Assembly (NCBI GenBank): GCA_009268125.1
Contig: WBOU01000004.1
Location: 344,136 to 408,135 of the forward strand
DNA length: 64,000 nucleotides
DNA from: Chloroflexia bacterium SDU3-3
Lineage (GTDB): Bacteria; Chloroflexota; Chloroflexia; Chloroflexales; Roseiflexaceae
Reading direction: 5' to 3'
Made by a program: the position numbers and the translations under genes
Part shown: in pieces, positions 41,618 to 49,144 of the stretch
How the letters are laid out: every line of letters begins with the position of its first letter
How positions within the stretch are numbered: position 1 is the stretch's first letter
Notes under the pieces: generated by a model
The model's database searches: none
What the model was told of the DNA's origin: nothing
What the model saw: only the letters and a program-made list of their open reading frames with translations

Positions 41618-42193
41618 ATGGAGCTTGTTGTCAAAAGCCGCAACGGTAAGATCACGCAGCGCCAGCAGAACTACATCTCCGAAAAACTGGCCAAGCTTGA
41701 GCGGTATCTCGATCTGATCGACAAGGCGACGATCGAGGTGGCCGAGGAGCAGCGCAAGACCGAGGGTAGCGTTCACCGTGTGCAGGTGACTCTGGTGGGG
41801 AACCGTGGGGTGCTGCTGCGCGCCGAGGAGCGCGCGCCCGACCTGTACGCCGCCGTCGATGGCGTGCAGCACTCGCTCCAGCGCCAGATCGAACGATACA
41901 AGGACAAATACTGGCGGCGGGGCAAGCTGCGCCGTCAGGCGGGCGAGATCGTCGAGATCGAGCAGCCCACCCCCGCGCCTATCGAGGTCGATCCGACCGA
42001 GCCGCCACGCCTGGTGAGGACCAAAGAGGTCTACACCAAGCCAATGTTCAGCGACGAGGCCGTAGAGCAGATGGAGCTGCTGGGGCACGACTTCTTCATG
42101 TTCCGCGACGCCGACACCGACCAGATCAACGTGGTCTACCGCCGCCGCGACGGCAACTATGGCGTGCTGGTGCCGGTGGATAGCGAGCAATAG
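41618..42193 (+). CDS. hpf: Ribosome hibernation promoting factor, long form
   Basis: 191 residues. The N-terminal domain (1-100; ELVVKSRNGKITQRQQNYISEKLAKLERYL) binds the 30S subunit; the linker (about 103-130) is Pro/Glu-rich; the C-terminal domain (about 133-190; VRTKEVYTKPMFSDEAVEQMELLGHDFFMF) mediates 70S dimerisation to 100S particles. That makes it the long HPF class. GAGGAGGAA lies 5-13 bases before ATG 41618; the frame extends upstream through the structured leader but without a start that would preserve the family N-terminus. Confidence 0.95.
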   Translation: MELVVKSRNGKITQRQQNYISEKLAKLERYLDLIDKATIEVAEEQRKTEGSVHRVQVTLVGNRGVLLRAEERAPDLYAAVDGVQHSLQRQIERYKDKYWRRGKLRRQAGEIVEIEQPTPAPIEVDPTEPPRLVRTKEVYTKPMFSDEAVEQMELLGHDFFMFRDADTDQINVVYRRRDGNYGVLVPVDSEQ

Positions 42194-42213
42194 CCAGAGC
42201 TGTGGCATAGATC

Positions 42214-42251
42214 GCGGCGGGCGGGGCCAGTGGCCCCGCCCGCCGCTTTTT
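42214..42251 (+). terminator. Intrinsic terminator of hpf
   Basis: Perfect 15-bp GC-rich stem (42214-42228 with 42232-42246), 3-base loop, then TTTTT at 42247-42251. Confidence 0.95.
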
Positions 42252-42261
42252 GCGCATATGG

Positions 42262-42267
42262 TACCAT
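42262..42267 (+). promoter_or_regulatory. -10-like element just before the Trx/PD-(D/E)XK gene
   Basis: TACCAT ends 6 bases before ATG 42274, the same spacing as the TATAAT of mutM, suggesting leaderless transcription right after the hpf terminator. No good -35 was seen. Confidence 0.4.
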
Positions 42268-42273
42268 AGCGCC

Positions 42274-43011
42274 ATGCCGAACATGCTGACCGCCGACGAG
42301 ACCACCTTCCGTAGCCGCGTGCTGCGCGCGCCGCTGCCCGCGCTGGTGTGCTTCAGCGCGCCGGGCTGCCCGGCCACACAGGCCATGCGCCCCGCGCTTG
42401 AGCGCCAGGCCGCGCGCATGGGCGGCCTGCTGGCCGTGGTGGATGCCCCCGACGCCCAGTCCATCGCCGAGCAGTACGGGGTGGCCAGCTCGCCCACGCT
42501 GCTGGCCTTCCGCCACGGGGCCGAGGTGCTGCGCTCGGTGGGCTTCCTGCCCGAGCCGCTGCTGGCGCTGCTGTGCGACGCCGCCGCCCGCGCCCATGGT
42601 GAATACTCCCGGATCTGGATGCCGCTGGAGGAGGCCTTTGAGGATGTGGCGCTGCTGCCGCTGCTGGGTGCGCTGGGGCTGGGCTACACCCGCCAGCAGC
42701 GCTGCGTGAACTGGCCCAGCGCGCGCGGCGGGCGGATCGACGTGCTGATCCACGACGAGCGCGGCGCGGTAAGCCTGGTGGAGAGCAAGCGGATCATCCG
42801 CTCGCCCGCCGAGCTGGCCAAGGCCGCCCAGCAGGCCCACAGCTACGCCCGCGCCATGGGGCTGCCCTCGTTCGTGGTGGCAGCGCCCGGCGGGCTGTGG
42901 GTCTACGCCCTGCGCGGCCAGAGCGCCGCGCTCTACCGCAGCCTCAGCTGGATCGAGCTAGAGGCCGACGCCCAGCCGCTGCGCGAGGCGCTCTTCGCAC
43001 TGCAACCCTAA
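42274..43011 (+). CDS. Thioredoxin-fold / PD-(D/E)XK nuclease-like fusion protein
   Basis: 245 residues. The N-domain (1-110) follows the thioredoxin pattern: LPALVCFSAPGCPATQAMRP places one Cys (32) where the first redox Cys lies, with Thr at the second position, and cis-Pro is in ASSPTLLAF (Pro74). The C-domain (about 120-245) fits a PD-(D/E)XK fold: Asp156 in RIDVLI, Glu170-x-Lys172 in LVESKR, then QxxxY (Gln187-Tyr191), as in RecB-like nucleases. All four key residues are present. ATG 42274 is preferred for the leaderless promoter; ATG 42283 is possible. The next gene starts 18 bases after its stop. No described family with this fusion is known to me; function is inferred only from fold motifs. 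Confidence 0.75.
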   Translation: MPNMLTADETTFRSRVLRAPLPALVCFSAPGCPATQAMRPALERQAARMGGLLAVVDAPDAQSIAEQYGVASSPTLLAFRHGAEVLRSVGFLPEPLLALLCDAAARAHGEYSRIWMPLEEAFEDVALLPLLGALGLGYTRQQRCVNWPSARGGRIDVLIHDERGAVSLVESKRIIRSPAELAKAAQQAHSYARAMGLPSFVVAAPGGLWVYALRGQSAALYRSLSWIELEADAQPLREALFALQP

Positions 43012-43028
43012 CACATGAAAGACCGACG

Positions 43029-43979
43029 ATGACTGCCAACCCGCTTCCCACCCGCAGCCTGGGCGAGGCCACCGAGGGCCAGGTCTACGACAGCCTGCCG
43101 ATCGACCTCGACAGCCCGCTGGTGCTCGACAAGGCCACCCGCGACAAGCTCGTGCTGCTCGACCCAAGCTGCGCCCCCTTCATCCGCCAGGCCATCGGCC
43201 CCCAGGCCATCCGGCGCTGGCACTACGCCCGCCCCGAGCACTGGCTGATCGCCATACCGCGCGGCTGGACAGCGGCCACCCTCGGGCGCGAGCTGACGCC
43301 CGCGCAGGCGCTGGAGGCGCTGGGCCAGCGCCATGCGGCCCTGGCCGCCCACCTTGCCCGCCACGAGCAGCCCTTGCGCGAGCGCGCTGCCAGCCCGCTC
43401 TGGTGGGAGCTGCCGCCCTACCCGGTGGATTTCTTCGCGGCCCAGTCGATCATCTGGGCCGCCGAGGCCCCGCTGCGGGCCGCGCCATCGCTGGCGGGCG
43501 TGTATCTGCTGGCGGGCATCACGCTCACCACCGCGCCCACCACCTTCCTGCTGGGCGCGCTGGGCAGCCGCCGCGTGGAGGCCGCCGCCGCCGCGCTGCC
43601 CTCGCTCGGGTCGGATGATAGCTTTAGGCTGCCCATCCCCCAGCCATCCGAGCAGGCCCAGGCCCGCATCGGCGATCTGGCCGAGCAGCTGGTCATCCAG
43701 GCCCGCGACCGCGCCGAGCTAGAGCGCGACACCCTGCGCAAGATCATGCGCGACCTGACGCCCGCCGGGGCCACGCCGGGGCCGCGCATGGCCCGCTGGT
43801 GGGATCTGAGCTTCGCCGACTTCGAGGCCGAGCTGGTGGCGCGCTTCGCCAGCCAGCTGCCCTTCCGCTACCGCGATGGCTGGGCCAAGCTGCTGAACGA
43901 GCGCCGCGTGCAGCACCAGGTGCACGACGCCACCATGGCCGGGCTAGAGGCCGAGCTAGAGGCCTGCATGGCGGGCTGA
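43029..43979 (+). CDS. Stand-alone TaqI-like target-recognition domain protein
   Basis: 316 residues. The region about 50-260 resembles the C-terminal specificity half of type IIG/Eco57I-type restriction-modification enzymes: RRWHYARPEHWLIAIPRGWT, then LAAHLARHEQPLRER, LWWELPPYP, SIIWAAE, FLLGALGSRRV and a FRLPIPQPSEQAQ end motif. No methyltransferase motifs (FxGxG, NPPY) precede it, so it is either an orphan DNA-binding module or a remnant. The start is 18 bases after the Trx/nuclease gene, on the same strand, implying one operon. Together they could form a nuclease plus DNA-recognition pair. Confidence 0.72.
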   Translation: MTANPLPTRSLGEATEGQVYDSLPIDLDSPLVLDKATRDKLVLLDPSCAPFIRQAIGPQAIRRWHYARPEHWLIAIPRGWTAATLGRELTPAQALEALGQRHAALAAHLARHEQPLRERAASPLWWELPPYPVDFFAAQSIIWAAEAPLRAAPSLAGVYLLAGITLTTAPTTFLLGALGSRRVEAAAAALPSLGSDDSFRLPIPQPSEQAQARIGDLAEQLVIQARDRAELERDTLRKIMRDLTPAGATPGPRMARWWDLSFADFEAELVARFASQLPFRYRDGWAKLLNERRVQHQVHDATMAGLEAELEACMAG

Positions 43980-43984
43980 TACGC

Positions 43985-44761
43985 CTAGATCGCCCCGAAC
44001 GTGCGGCGCAAAAAGGCCACCGCCTGCTCGGCCTCCGGCTCGTGGCCAGCGGCCACCGGGATCATCAGCGTGTAGGGCAGCGCCCGCCGCTTGCCCATGG
44101 CGTAGCTCAGGTCGATGCGCAGCAGCGATGGCTCCGTTGGGATGACATACGCCTTCTGGATCGTCATGCGCGGCTGCTGAAACACGATCCCCTGCATGCC
44201 GACCACCGCGCCACCAGCGGTGATAATCACATCCGGCGGCTCGACTACCATGCCGAAGGGGTAGCGCAGGCTGTGCCGCACACGGTAGGCCGAGCGCAGC
44301 ATCAGCCCGAACAGGCCAAGCGCCACCAAAAATGCGCCGAAAACGCCCACAAAATCCTGCTCGTACAGATTCAGCAGGCCAAGCATCACAAACATCGCCA
44401 CGCTCACGATCAGCGCATTGCGCGTCAGCGAGGGCTGCCACTGCGCCAGCTGCTCATCCAGCGCCCGCTGCACCTGGGCAAGGCCGCCAAACTGCGCCCA
44501 CTCCTCGGCGGAGAGCCGCCACGTGGCCACCGGTGCCTGCGCCAGAATCGCGGCGCGCTGCTTCAGCGCCTTGCGCGTGTTCACCACATACATCGCGATC
44601 ATGCACAGCAGCAGCACGCAGAGCGTGCCCGCCACCACAAGCGCCAGCTGCTGCACGGCGGGCGGCCCAAACGCTATCGCGATGCCCGCCAGCAGCACCA
44701 ATATAATCATAATCTGCACATCTTGCCAAATAAAGCGCCACATCTGTCGAGTGATATGCAT
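43985..44761 (-). CDS. Unknown membrane protein with four helices
   Basis: 258 residues, not recognised. Two hydrophobic segments near 15-60, two more near 115-155, then a soluble C-terminal part (about 160-258) that looks beta-rich (PPDVIITAGGAVVGMQGIVF), resembling the cytosolic part of PH-like membrane proteins but without a firm match. It is convergent with the specificity-domain gene and separated by 5 bp. Confidence 0.68.
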   Translation of the reverse strand: MHITRQMWRFIWQDVQIMIILVLLAGIAIAFGPPAVQQLALVVAGTLCVLLLCMIAMYVVNTRKALKQRAAILAQAPVATWRLSAEEWAQFGGLAQVQRALDEQLAQWQPSLTRNALIVSVAMFVMLGLLNLYEQDFVGVFGAFLVALGLFGLMLRSAYRVRHSLRYPFGMVVEPPDVIITAGGAVVGMQGIVFQQPRMTIQKAYVIPTEPSLLRIDLSYAMGKRRALPYTLMIPVAAGHEPEAEQAVAFLRRTFGAI

Positions 44762-44853
44762 CTCCTACGATCTTTCTGTTGCTCGCGTATGAATCTGCAT
44801 ATCATACATGGTTTTGCGGCATGGCAAAAAAAGATACGGTGGCGCTTTTTTAT

Positions 44854-46062
44854 CTACCCAGCGATGCACTTGGCGCGCTTGAGCTGAAAGATGCGCTCGA
44901 CGGCGTAGGAATAGCCGCCCGCCTCGTCAAACGACTGGCGAATCTTGGCGATGCTGGCGCGGTAGCTCGGCTGCTCCAGCACGCGGCGCACCGCCTCGGC
45001 CAGGGCCTGGGGTGTGGCGCTGGCCGCATCCACCACCACGGTCGCACCCAGTTCCGCCGCGCGCCGGGCCAGGTAGAACTGGTCGGCCCCCAGCGGGATA
45101 GACACGAACGGCACGCCGTGGCCGATCAGGTCGCCCATGCTGTTCATACCCGCGTGGGTGATGGCCACGGCGGCGTGCTTGAGCAGATCGAGCTGCGGCA
45201 CGTAGTCGCGAATAATGAAGTTGCTGGGGATCTCCACCCCCGCCGTGTCCACGTGGTGTGCGGCCATCACCACCGTAAACTCGCTGCCGCCAAAGGCCTC
45301 GAAGAACATACGGTTGAGCGCGGGCGCGGCGCTGCCAAACACCGTGCCGAGCGAGATATACAGCACCTTTTTGCCCGCAATCGCATCGAATGGAAAATCG
45401 ACAGTATATTTCTTTTCGTATATCGGCGGGCCGATAAAGATAAATCGCTCGTCGTAGCTGCCCAGATCGCCCATAAAGTATTTTGATGTGTAGATGATGT
45501 TGAGATCGCTGGTGTTGTGCATCTGCTCCATCATGTCGCTGGATAGCGTGATATGGTAGCGATCTGCGATCTTCTTGCAAATCGCTTGGTATGCGCTGTC
45601 ATACTGCGTCATCATGTCGCGCATGCCTGTACCCTGTGCCTGGGAAAACATTTTTTCCATCGGCGCGAAGACGGCGCGCGAGTAGATCGCGGGGATGCCT
45701 AGCGCGTGCGCCACCACGCTGGCGTAGGGGTAGGCCGACGAGGCGACCATATAGTCGAAGCGCCTGCCCGCGACCAGGGCCAGCACGTCGTCGATAAACC
45801 GCTCGGGCGCGAGCAGCGCGCTGGCAAACCCCGGCACGCCCTTTTTCTTACCGCCGGATGCTGGTTTTTTTTGCTTGCCAAAGATGTTTAGGTCGCTCGT
45901 GTAGCATTGGAAGTCGGCCCCTGCCGCCTCGATCACGCCTTTGAACTCCGGCGAGCTGAAGAAGGTGACGCGCTCGCCCTGGCCGATCAGCGCGCTGGCC
46001 AGGCCCAGCATGGGGTTGACGTGGCCGTGGGATGGGATGCAGAGAAACAGAACATGCGACAT
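44854..46062 (-). CDS. MGT-family (macrolide-type) glycosyltransferase
   Basis: 402 residues, GT-B fold of family GT1. It opens HVLFLCIPSHGHVNPMLGLA; the C-domain has KKVLYISLGTVFGS, FIIRDYVPQLDLLKHAAVAI, THAGMNSMGDLIGHGVP and IPLGADQFYLARR, the UDP-sugar signature of macrolide/oleandomycin glycosyltransferases. A Lys-rich insertion (KQKKPASGGKKK) lies near residue 66. AAGGAGGAAT precedes ATG 46062. The middle of the gene is AT-richer than its surroundings, hinting at transfer. Divergent from a TetR repressor with a palindromic operator between them, so probably induced by its small-molecule substrate. Confidence 0.9.
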   Translation of the reverse strand: MSHVLFLCIPSHGHVNPMLGLASALIGQGERVTFFSSPEFKGVIEAAGADFQCYTSDLNIFGKQKKPASGGKKKGVPGFASALLAPERFIDDVLALVAGRRFDYMVASSAYPYASVVAHALGIPAIYSRAVFAPMEKMFSQAQGTGMRDMMTQYDSAYQAICKKIADRYHITLSSDMMEQMHNTSDLNIIYTSKYFMGDLGSYDERFIFIGPPIYEKKYTVDFPFDAIAGKKVLYISLGTVFGSAAPALNRMFFEAFGGSEFTVVMAAHHVDTAGVEIPSNFIIRDYVPQLDLLKHAAVAITHAGMNSMGDLIGHGVPFVSIPLGADQFYLARRAAELGATVVVDAASATPQALAEAVRRVLEQPSYRASIAKIRQSFDEAGGYSYAVERIFQLKRAKCIAG

Positions 46063-46161
46063 AGGGATTCCTCCTTGTGTAAGGCATAGCAATGCGGCGC
46101 GGTCTGCGGGCAGTTGCGCTGCGCTCGCGCCGCCAGTATGATGGCAGCCAGCATGGTGAGC

Positions 46162-46194
46162 ACTCTAACAGTGTTAGACTAACACTGTTAGAGT
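46162..46194. promoter_or_regulatory. 33-bp palindromic TetR operator
   Basis: A perfect 16-1-16 inverted repeat, itself built of two near-identical palindromes CTAACAGTGTTAG (46165-46177) and CTAACACTGTTAG (46179-46191). It lies between the divergent glycosyltransferase and tetR genes, where repressor binding would block both promoters. Confidence 0.85.
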
Positions 46195-46229
46195 ACAACC
46201 CGATATATCGTTTGTCAAGGGGCCAAGCT

Positions 46230-46868
46230 ATGTCATTACAGAAAGATCAGATCATCCAGACCGCGCTCGCAATCCTCGACCGCGACGGGCTAGAGGGGGT
46301 GACGCTGCGCCGCCTCGCCAGCGAGCTTGGCGTGCGGGCCGCTTCGCTCTACTGGCATATCCCCAACAAAGATGCGCTGATGGACGAGATGGCCGAGCGC
46401 ATCCTGGCCGCACATTTCGCCAGCGTGGATCTGGCCGACGAGCGGAGCGGCTGGGCCGCGTGGCTGGGCGGCATGACCAGCGAGCTGCGCCGCGCCATGC
46501 TCTCCCGCCGCGAGGGCGCGCGGGTGGTGGCCGGGGCGCACCTCGGCATCGCCGTGACGCTGACAGCGCTGATGGAGCGCACCGTGGCGGTGCTGCGCCG
46601 CGCCGGGCTGAGCACCGGCGACGCCGCCACCGCAACCATGACGATGCTGACCTTCGCGTTCGGCTTTGTGATCGAGGAGCAGGCCTCACCGCCGCTGGGG
46701 TGGCTAGATGCCGATGCGGGGCGGCCAGCGACCAGCCCAAGCAGCATCGGCGCGGCGCTGCGCGAGTGGCAGCAGCGCGGGCAGGACGCCGAGCAACGCT
46801 TTGAGACGGGGGTGCGGATCATCATCGCAGGGGTGCGGGCGGAGTACGCGCTGCCGCCCGCGCCCTAG
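46230..46868 (+). CDS. TetR-family repressor (TetR_C_1 type)
   Basis: 212 residues. The HTH domain (about 5-50) has QIIQTALAILDRDGLEGVTL, LASELGVRAASLYWHI and NKDALMDEMAE. The C-terminal ligand domain (about 70-205) follows the tetracycline-repressor-like pattern. ATG 46230 has AAGGGGCCAAG upstream and starts the HTH at the usual place. It likely autoregulates and controls the divergent glycosyltransferase through the palindrome at 46162. Confidence 0.92.
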   Translation: MSLQKDQIIQTALAILDRDGLEGVTLRRLASELGVRAASLYWHIPNKDALMDEMAERILAAHFASVDLADERSGWAAWLGGMTSELRRAMLSRREGARVVAGAHLGIAVTLTALMERTVAVLRRAGLSTGDAATATMTMLTFAFGFVIEEQASPPLGWLDADAGRPATSPSSIGAALREWQQRGQDAEQRFETGVRIIIAGVRAEYALPPAP

Positions 46869-46879
46869 CGAGGATTCTT

Positions 46880-46907
46880 TACCACCAAGACGCCAAAACA
46901 CAAAGGG
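46880..46907 (+). repeat. Short repeat module A
   Basis: TACCACCAAGACGCCAAAAC followed by ACAAAGGG, the left end of module A, 11 bases after the tetR stop. Confidence 0.75.
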
Positions 46908-46935
46908 AAGAGAAGAGGGTGAAATAGCGAGAGGC

Positions 46936-47145
46936 CAGCCCCATCCGGCCCATGCGGCGAAGGTGCCGCTACGGTTTTGATGGCCATATGCACGAACACC
47001 GGCAGTTTGGGAACAGCATAGGAACGCTCAAAATAGGGGTTCCAAGGGGGCGTAGCCCCATGGCGGTGTTCTTAAGGGCTGGCCCCTCGTCGCCCGCGCA
47101 GGGCACGCACCTACGAAACAAGCACCACTACCATCATCAAAGTCA
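46936..47145 (+). repeat. Repeat module B, full length
   Basis: Contains GGCCCATGCGGCGAAGGTGC, TGATGGCCATATGCACGAAC, GGAACGCTCAAAATAGGGGT, the GGGCTGGCCCCTCG stretch and a GCGCAGGGCACGCACC end. It is close in length and order to the copies at 6409 and 10978, and follows a module A as they do. Confidence 0.85.
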
Positions 47146-47203
47146 GGGCAGGTCGGCCCGACGCGGAAGCACCAGGAAAGGGCGGCCAGCGCCGCAGCCC
47201 CGC

Positions 47204-48007
47204 TCAGCGCTGGCGTCCAGCGCCACCCCGGCGGCGGATGGTACGCTCGTAGTCCTCGTAGCGCAGCTTGGCGATGGTGGCGCGGTCAAGGGTGCGCAGC
47301 ACGATGCCCTCGGGCTGGCCGCCCGCGCCCTCGTCCAGCGCGCTGAGGCTGCGCGGCAGACGCTCGCGCAGCAGGGCCAGCGCCGCGTCGATGCTCTGCG
47401 GCAGCTCGCCCGGCTCGATGCTGAACAGGCGCGGCGTCACCGGCAGGCCGGCGTCCGCCGCCAGCTGCTGCAACGCCTCCTCGGGCAGGAAGGGCTGGCC
47501 GCCCTGCTCGCGCCACTGCGCGATCTGCTGCGGCTCCCAGGCCAGCAGCTCCTGGTAGCTGGCCAGCGGCAGCCGCACCACGTCGAACACGCGGTAGCCC
47601 ACGCGGCGCTCGCCGGTGTACTGCTTGCTGGCCCCGGTCACCTTGCCGCCGTACAGCTCGCCGTAGACCACGGTGATGGCGTCGGCGCTGGCGAGCTGGC
47701 CGACCAGCCGCTCGGCATCGGCCCGCAGCGCATCCACGATGCCCAGCGCGGGGTTGCCGATCAGGTCGCCGCGCGCATACAGCAGCTCCTCGCGGCTGCC
47801 CAGCAGGTAGCTCTGGTCGGGCAGGAAGATCATGCGGGCGTTGGTGCCGTCGATCTTCTCGGTGGCCAGCGCCGCCTGCGCGTAGGGCGTGGCGATCTCC
47901 AACAGGCCGCCGTTGGCCGGGTCGAGCTGGTGGTAGGTGGCGATCGAGGGGTACTTGGTGGCGGAGTTGAGCCGCCCGAGGTCGGTGTCACGCAGTGCAA
48001 AAGCCAT
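47204..48007 (-). CDS. RNA ligase family protein
   Basis: 267 residues. Nucleotidyltransferase-type ligase with motif I EKIDGTNAR (adenylated Lys near residue 51), motif III-like region VVYGELYGG, motif IV EGIVLRT and motif V AKLRYEDYERT. This order matches T4 Rnl2/DraRnl-like RNA ligases, which seal 3'-OH/5'-phosphate nicks in RNA. The N-terminus (RLNSATKYPSIATYH) is also like this group. AAGGAGCA precedes the ATG. It lies 28 bp after a methyltransferase gene on the same strand, so an RNA repair or modification operon is possible. Confidence 0.87.
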   Translation of the reverse strand: MAFALRDTDLGRLNSATKYPSIATYHQLDPANGGLLEIATPYAQAALATEKIDGTNARMIFLPDQSYLLGSREELLYARGDLIGNPALGIVDALRADAERLVGQLASADAITVVYGELYGGKVTGASKQYTGERRVGYRVFDVVRLPLASYQELLAWEPQQIAQWREQGGQPFLPEEALQQLAADAGLPVTPRLFSIEPGELPQSIDAALALLRERLPRSLSALDEGAGGQPEGIVLRTLDRATIAKLRYEDYERTIRRRGGAGRQR

Positions 48008-48035
48008 TGGGTGCTCCTTTCAGGCAGAAAAAAAC

Positions 48036-48674
48036 CTAGGCATCCCGCCGCGCCAGCACATAGCCGCGCTGGCTGGGGTGCTCCACCCCAGCGTAGGGCG
48101 CGCGCTGGATAGTGGCCGCGATGCTGAACCCGGCCTGGCGCAGCCGCTCGGCCACATCTTCCATCGCCAGAAAGTGGAAGTCGAGATCGACCGGCTGCTC
48201 CCACCAGCGGTCGAGGTGCAGCACATCCGCGCCAATATGGAAGGCTACCAGCGCCAGCCCGCCGGGGCGCAGTGCGCGGTGCCAGGTCGCGAAGGTGGGC
48301 AGCAGATCCTCGGGGGCCAAGTGGATGATGCTATAGAACGCGGCGATACCGCCCAGCGAGGCGTCGGCTAGATCTGGGCTGCGCATGTCGCCCTGGCGGA
48401 AGGGGATGCTGGGGAAGCGCTGGCGGGCCTGATCGACCATGCCCGGCGAGAGGTCGACGCCCTCGGCCTGCGCCCCCGCCGAGGCCAGGAAGGCGGCCAC
48501 GTGCCCTGGGCCGCAGCCCATGTCGCAGATCGGGCCGACGGCCCCGGCCTGCTCGGCGAAGGCCAGCAGCAGCGCGCGGTCGAGCGGCTTTCCGGCAAGC
48601 TCGTCGGCGATATTGGCGGTGTACTCGGCGGCCACACGGTCGTAGCTGGCGGCGGTGGGGTCGGCTGAAGCCAT
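48036..48674 (-). CDS. Class I SAM-dependent methyltransferase
   Basis: 212 residues. Rossmann-fold methyltransferase with SAM motif I ICDMGCGPGHVAAFLA (near 50), acidic loop EGVDLSPGMVDQARQ, motif II FRQGDMRSPDL, and GGIAAFYSIIHLAPED. It resembles small-molecule methyltransferases of the UbiE/Tam type; the substrate is unknown. AAAAGGAGCTATTCC precedes ATG 48674. It is transcribed immediately before the RNA ligase gene. Confidence 0.9.
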   Translation of the reverse strand: MASADPTAASYDRVAAEYTANIADELAGKPLDRALLLAFAEQAGAVGPICDMGCGPGHVAAFLASAGAQAEGVDLSPGMVDQARQRFPSIPFRQGDMRSPDLADASLGGIAAFYSIIHLAPEDLLPTFATWHRALRPGGLALVAFHIGADVLHLDRWWEQPVDLDFHFLAMEDVAERLRQAGFSIAATIQRAPYAGVEHPSQRGYVLARRDA

Positions 48675-48772
48675 GGAATAGCTCCTTTTGGTATGCGAAA
48701 ACACCCTCACATCATAGATTCAACCGATGCGCAGGAACCAGCGACTATTGGATGACACTGGGGAGGAAACAT

Positions 48773-48928
48773 ATGGACATAGCGACCGATGCGCAGGCCC
48801 AGCGGCTCGCCCGCGCGCTCGGCATCGCCACGCTGCCACAAGTGGAGGCCGTGGCCGAGTAGCTGTCGACCATCCTAAGGGGCCTGCTGGATCGCCTCGA
48901 TGCGCTGCTGGATGCCGAGGTGCACTAG
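48773..48928 (+). pseudogene. Small reading frame interrupted by an in-frame amber codon
   Basis: GGGGAGGAAAC ends just before ATG 48773, an excellent ribosome site. The frame encodes 29 residues (MDIATDAQAQRLARALGI...) to TAG at 48860-48862, then continues open for 21 more codons (LSTILRGLLDRLDALLDAEV) to TAG 48926-48928. Both halves are amphipathic helix-like, so this may be a 51-codon gene broken by one point mutation, or a genuine 29-residue peptide. Confidence 0.45.
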
Positions 48929-48989
48929 ATGAGCGGCGCAGGCGTTTTGGCATGTGGCGCACGCTCGATTTTTGATAGCGCTGTTGGAA

Positions 48990-49096
48990 TCTTCGCGCCT
49001 TCGTGGTATTCGTTTCTCGTCCTCCCTTGGCTTGGTGGTAAAGAATCTTCACGCCTTCGTGGTATTTATCCCCCCTTGGTCGCCTAGTGGTAAAGC
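48990..49096 (-). repeat. Two inverted copies of module A upstream of recD2
   Basis: CCTTCGTGGTATTCG ... CCTTGGCTTGGTGGTAAAGA followed by a second CCTTCGTGGTATTTA ... CTTGGTCGCCTAGTGGTAAA. Confidence 0.85.
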
Positions 49097-49105
49097 TGCT
49101 ATACT
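49076..49105 (+). promoter_or_regulatory. Promoter of recD2, -35 inside repeat module A
   Basis: TTGGTC (49076-49081), 18-bp spacer, TATACT (49100-49105). The -35 hexamer is part of the module A end, so the repeat may supply promoter sequence. Confidence 0.55.
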
Positions 49106-49144
49106 GTCGGCATTCAGAAGCCCACCGTAGCCCGCAGAACGCCT

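Noticed and set aside
48727-48975. 82-codon frame in the methyltransferase/recD2 gap
   Set aside because: Arg/Gly-rich, out of frame with the strong ribosome site at 48773; looks like a shadow of the small frame there.
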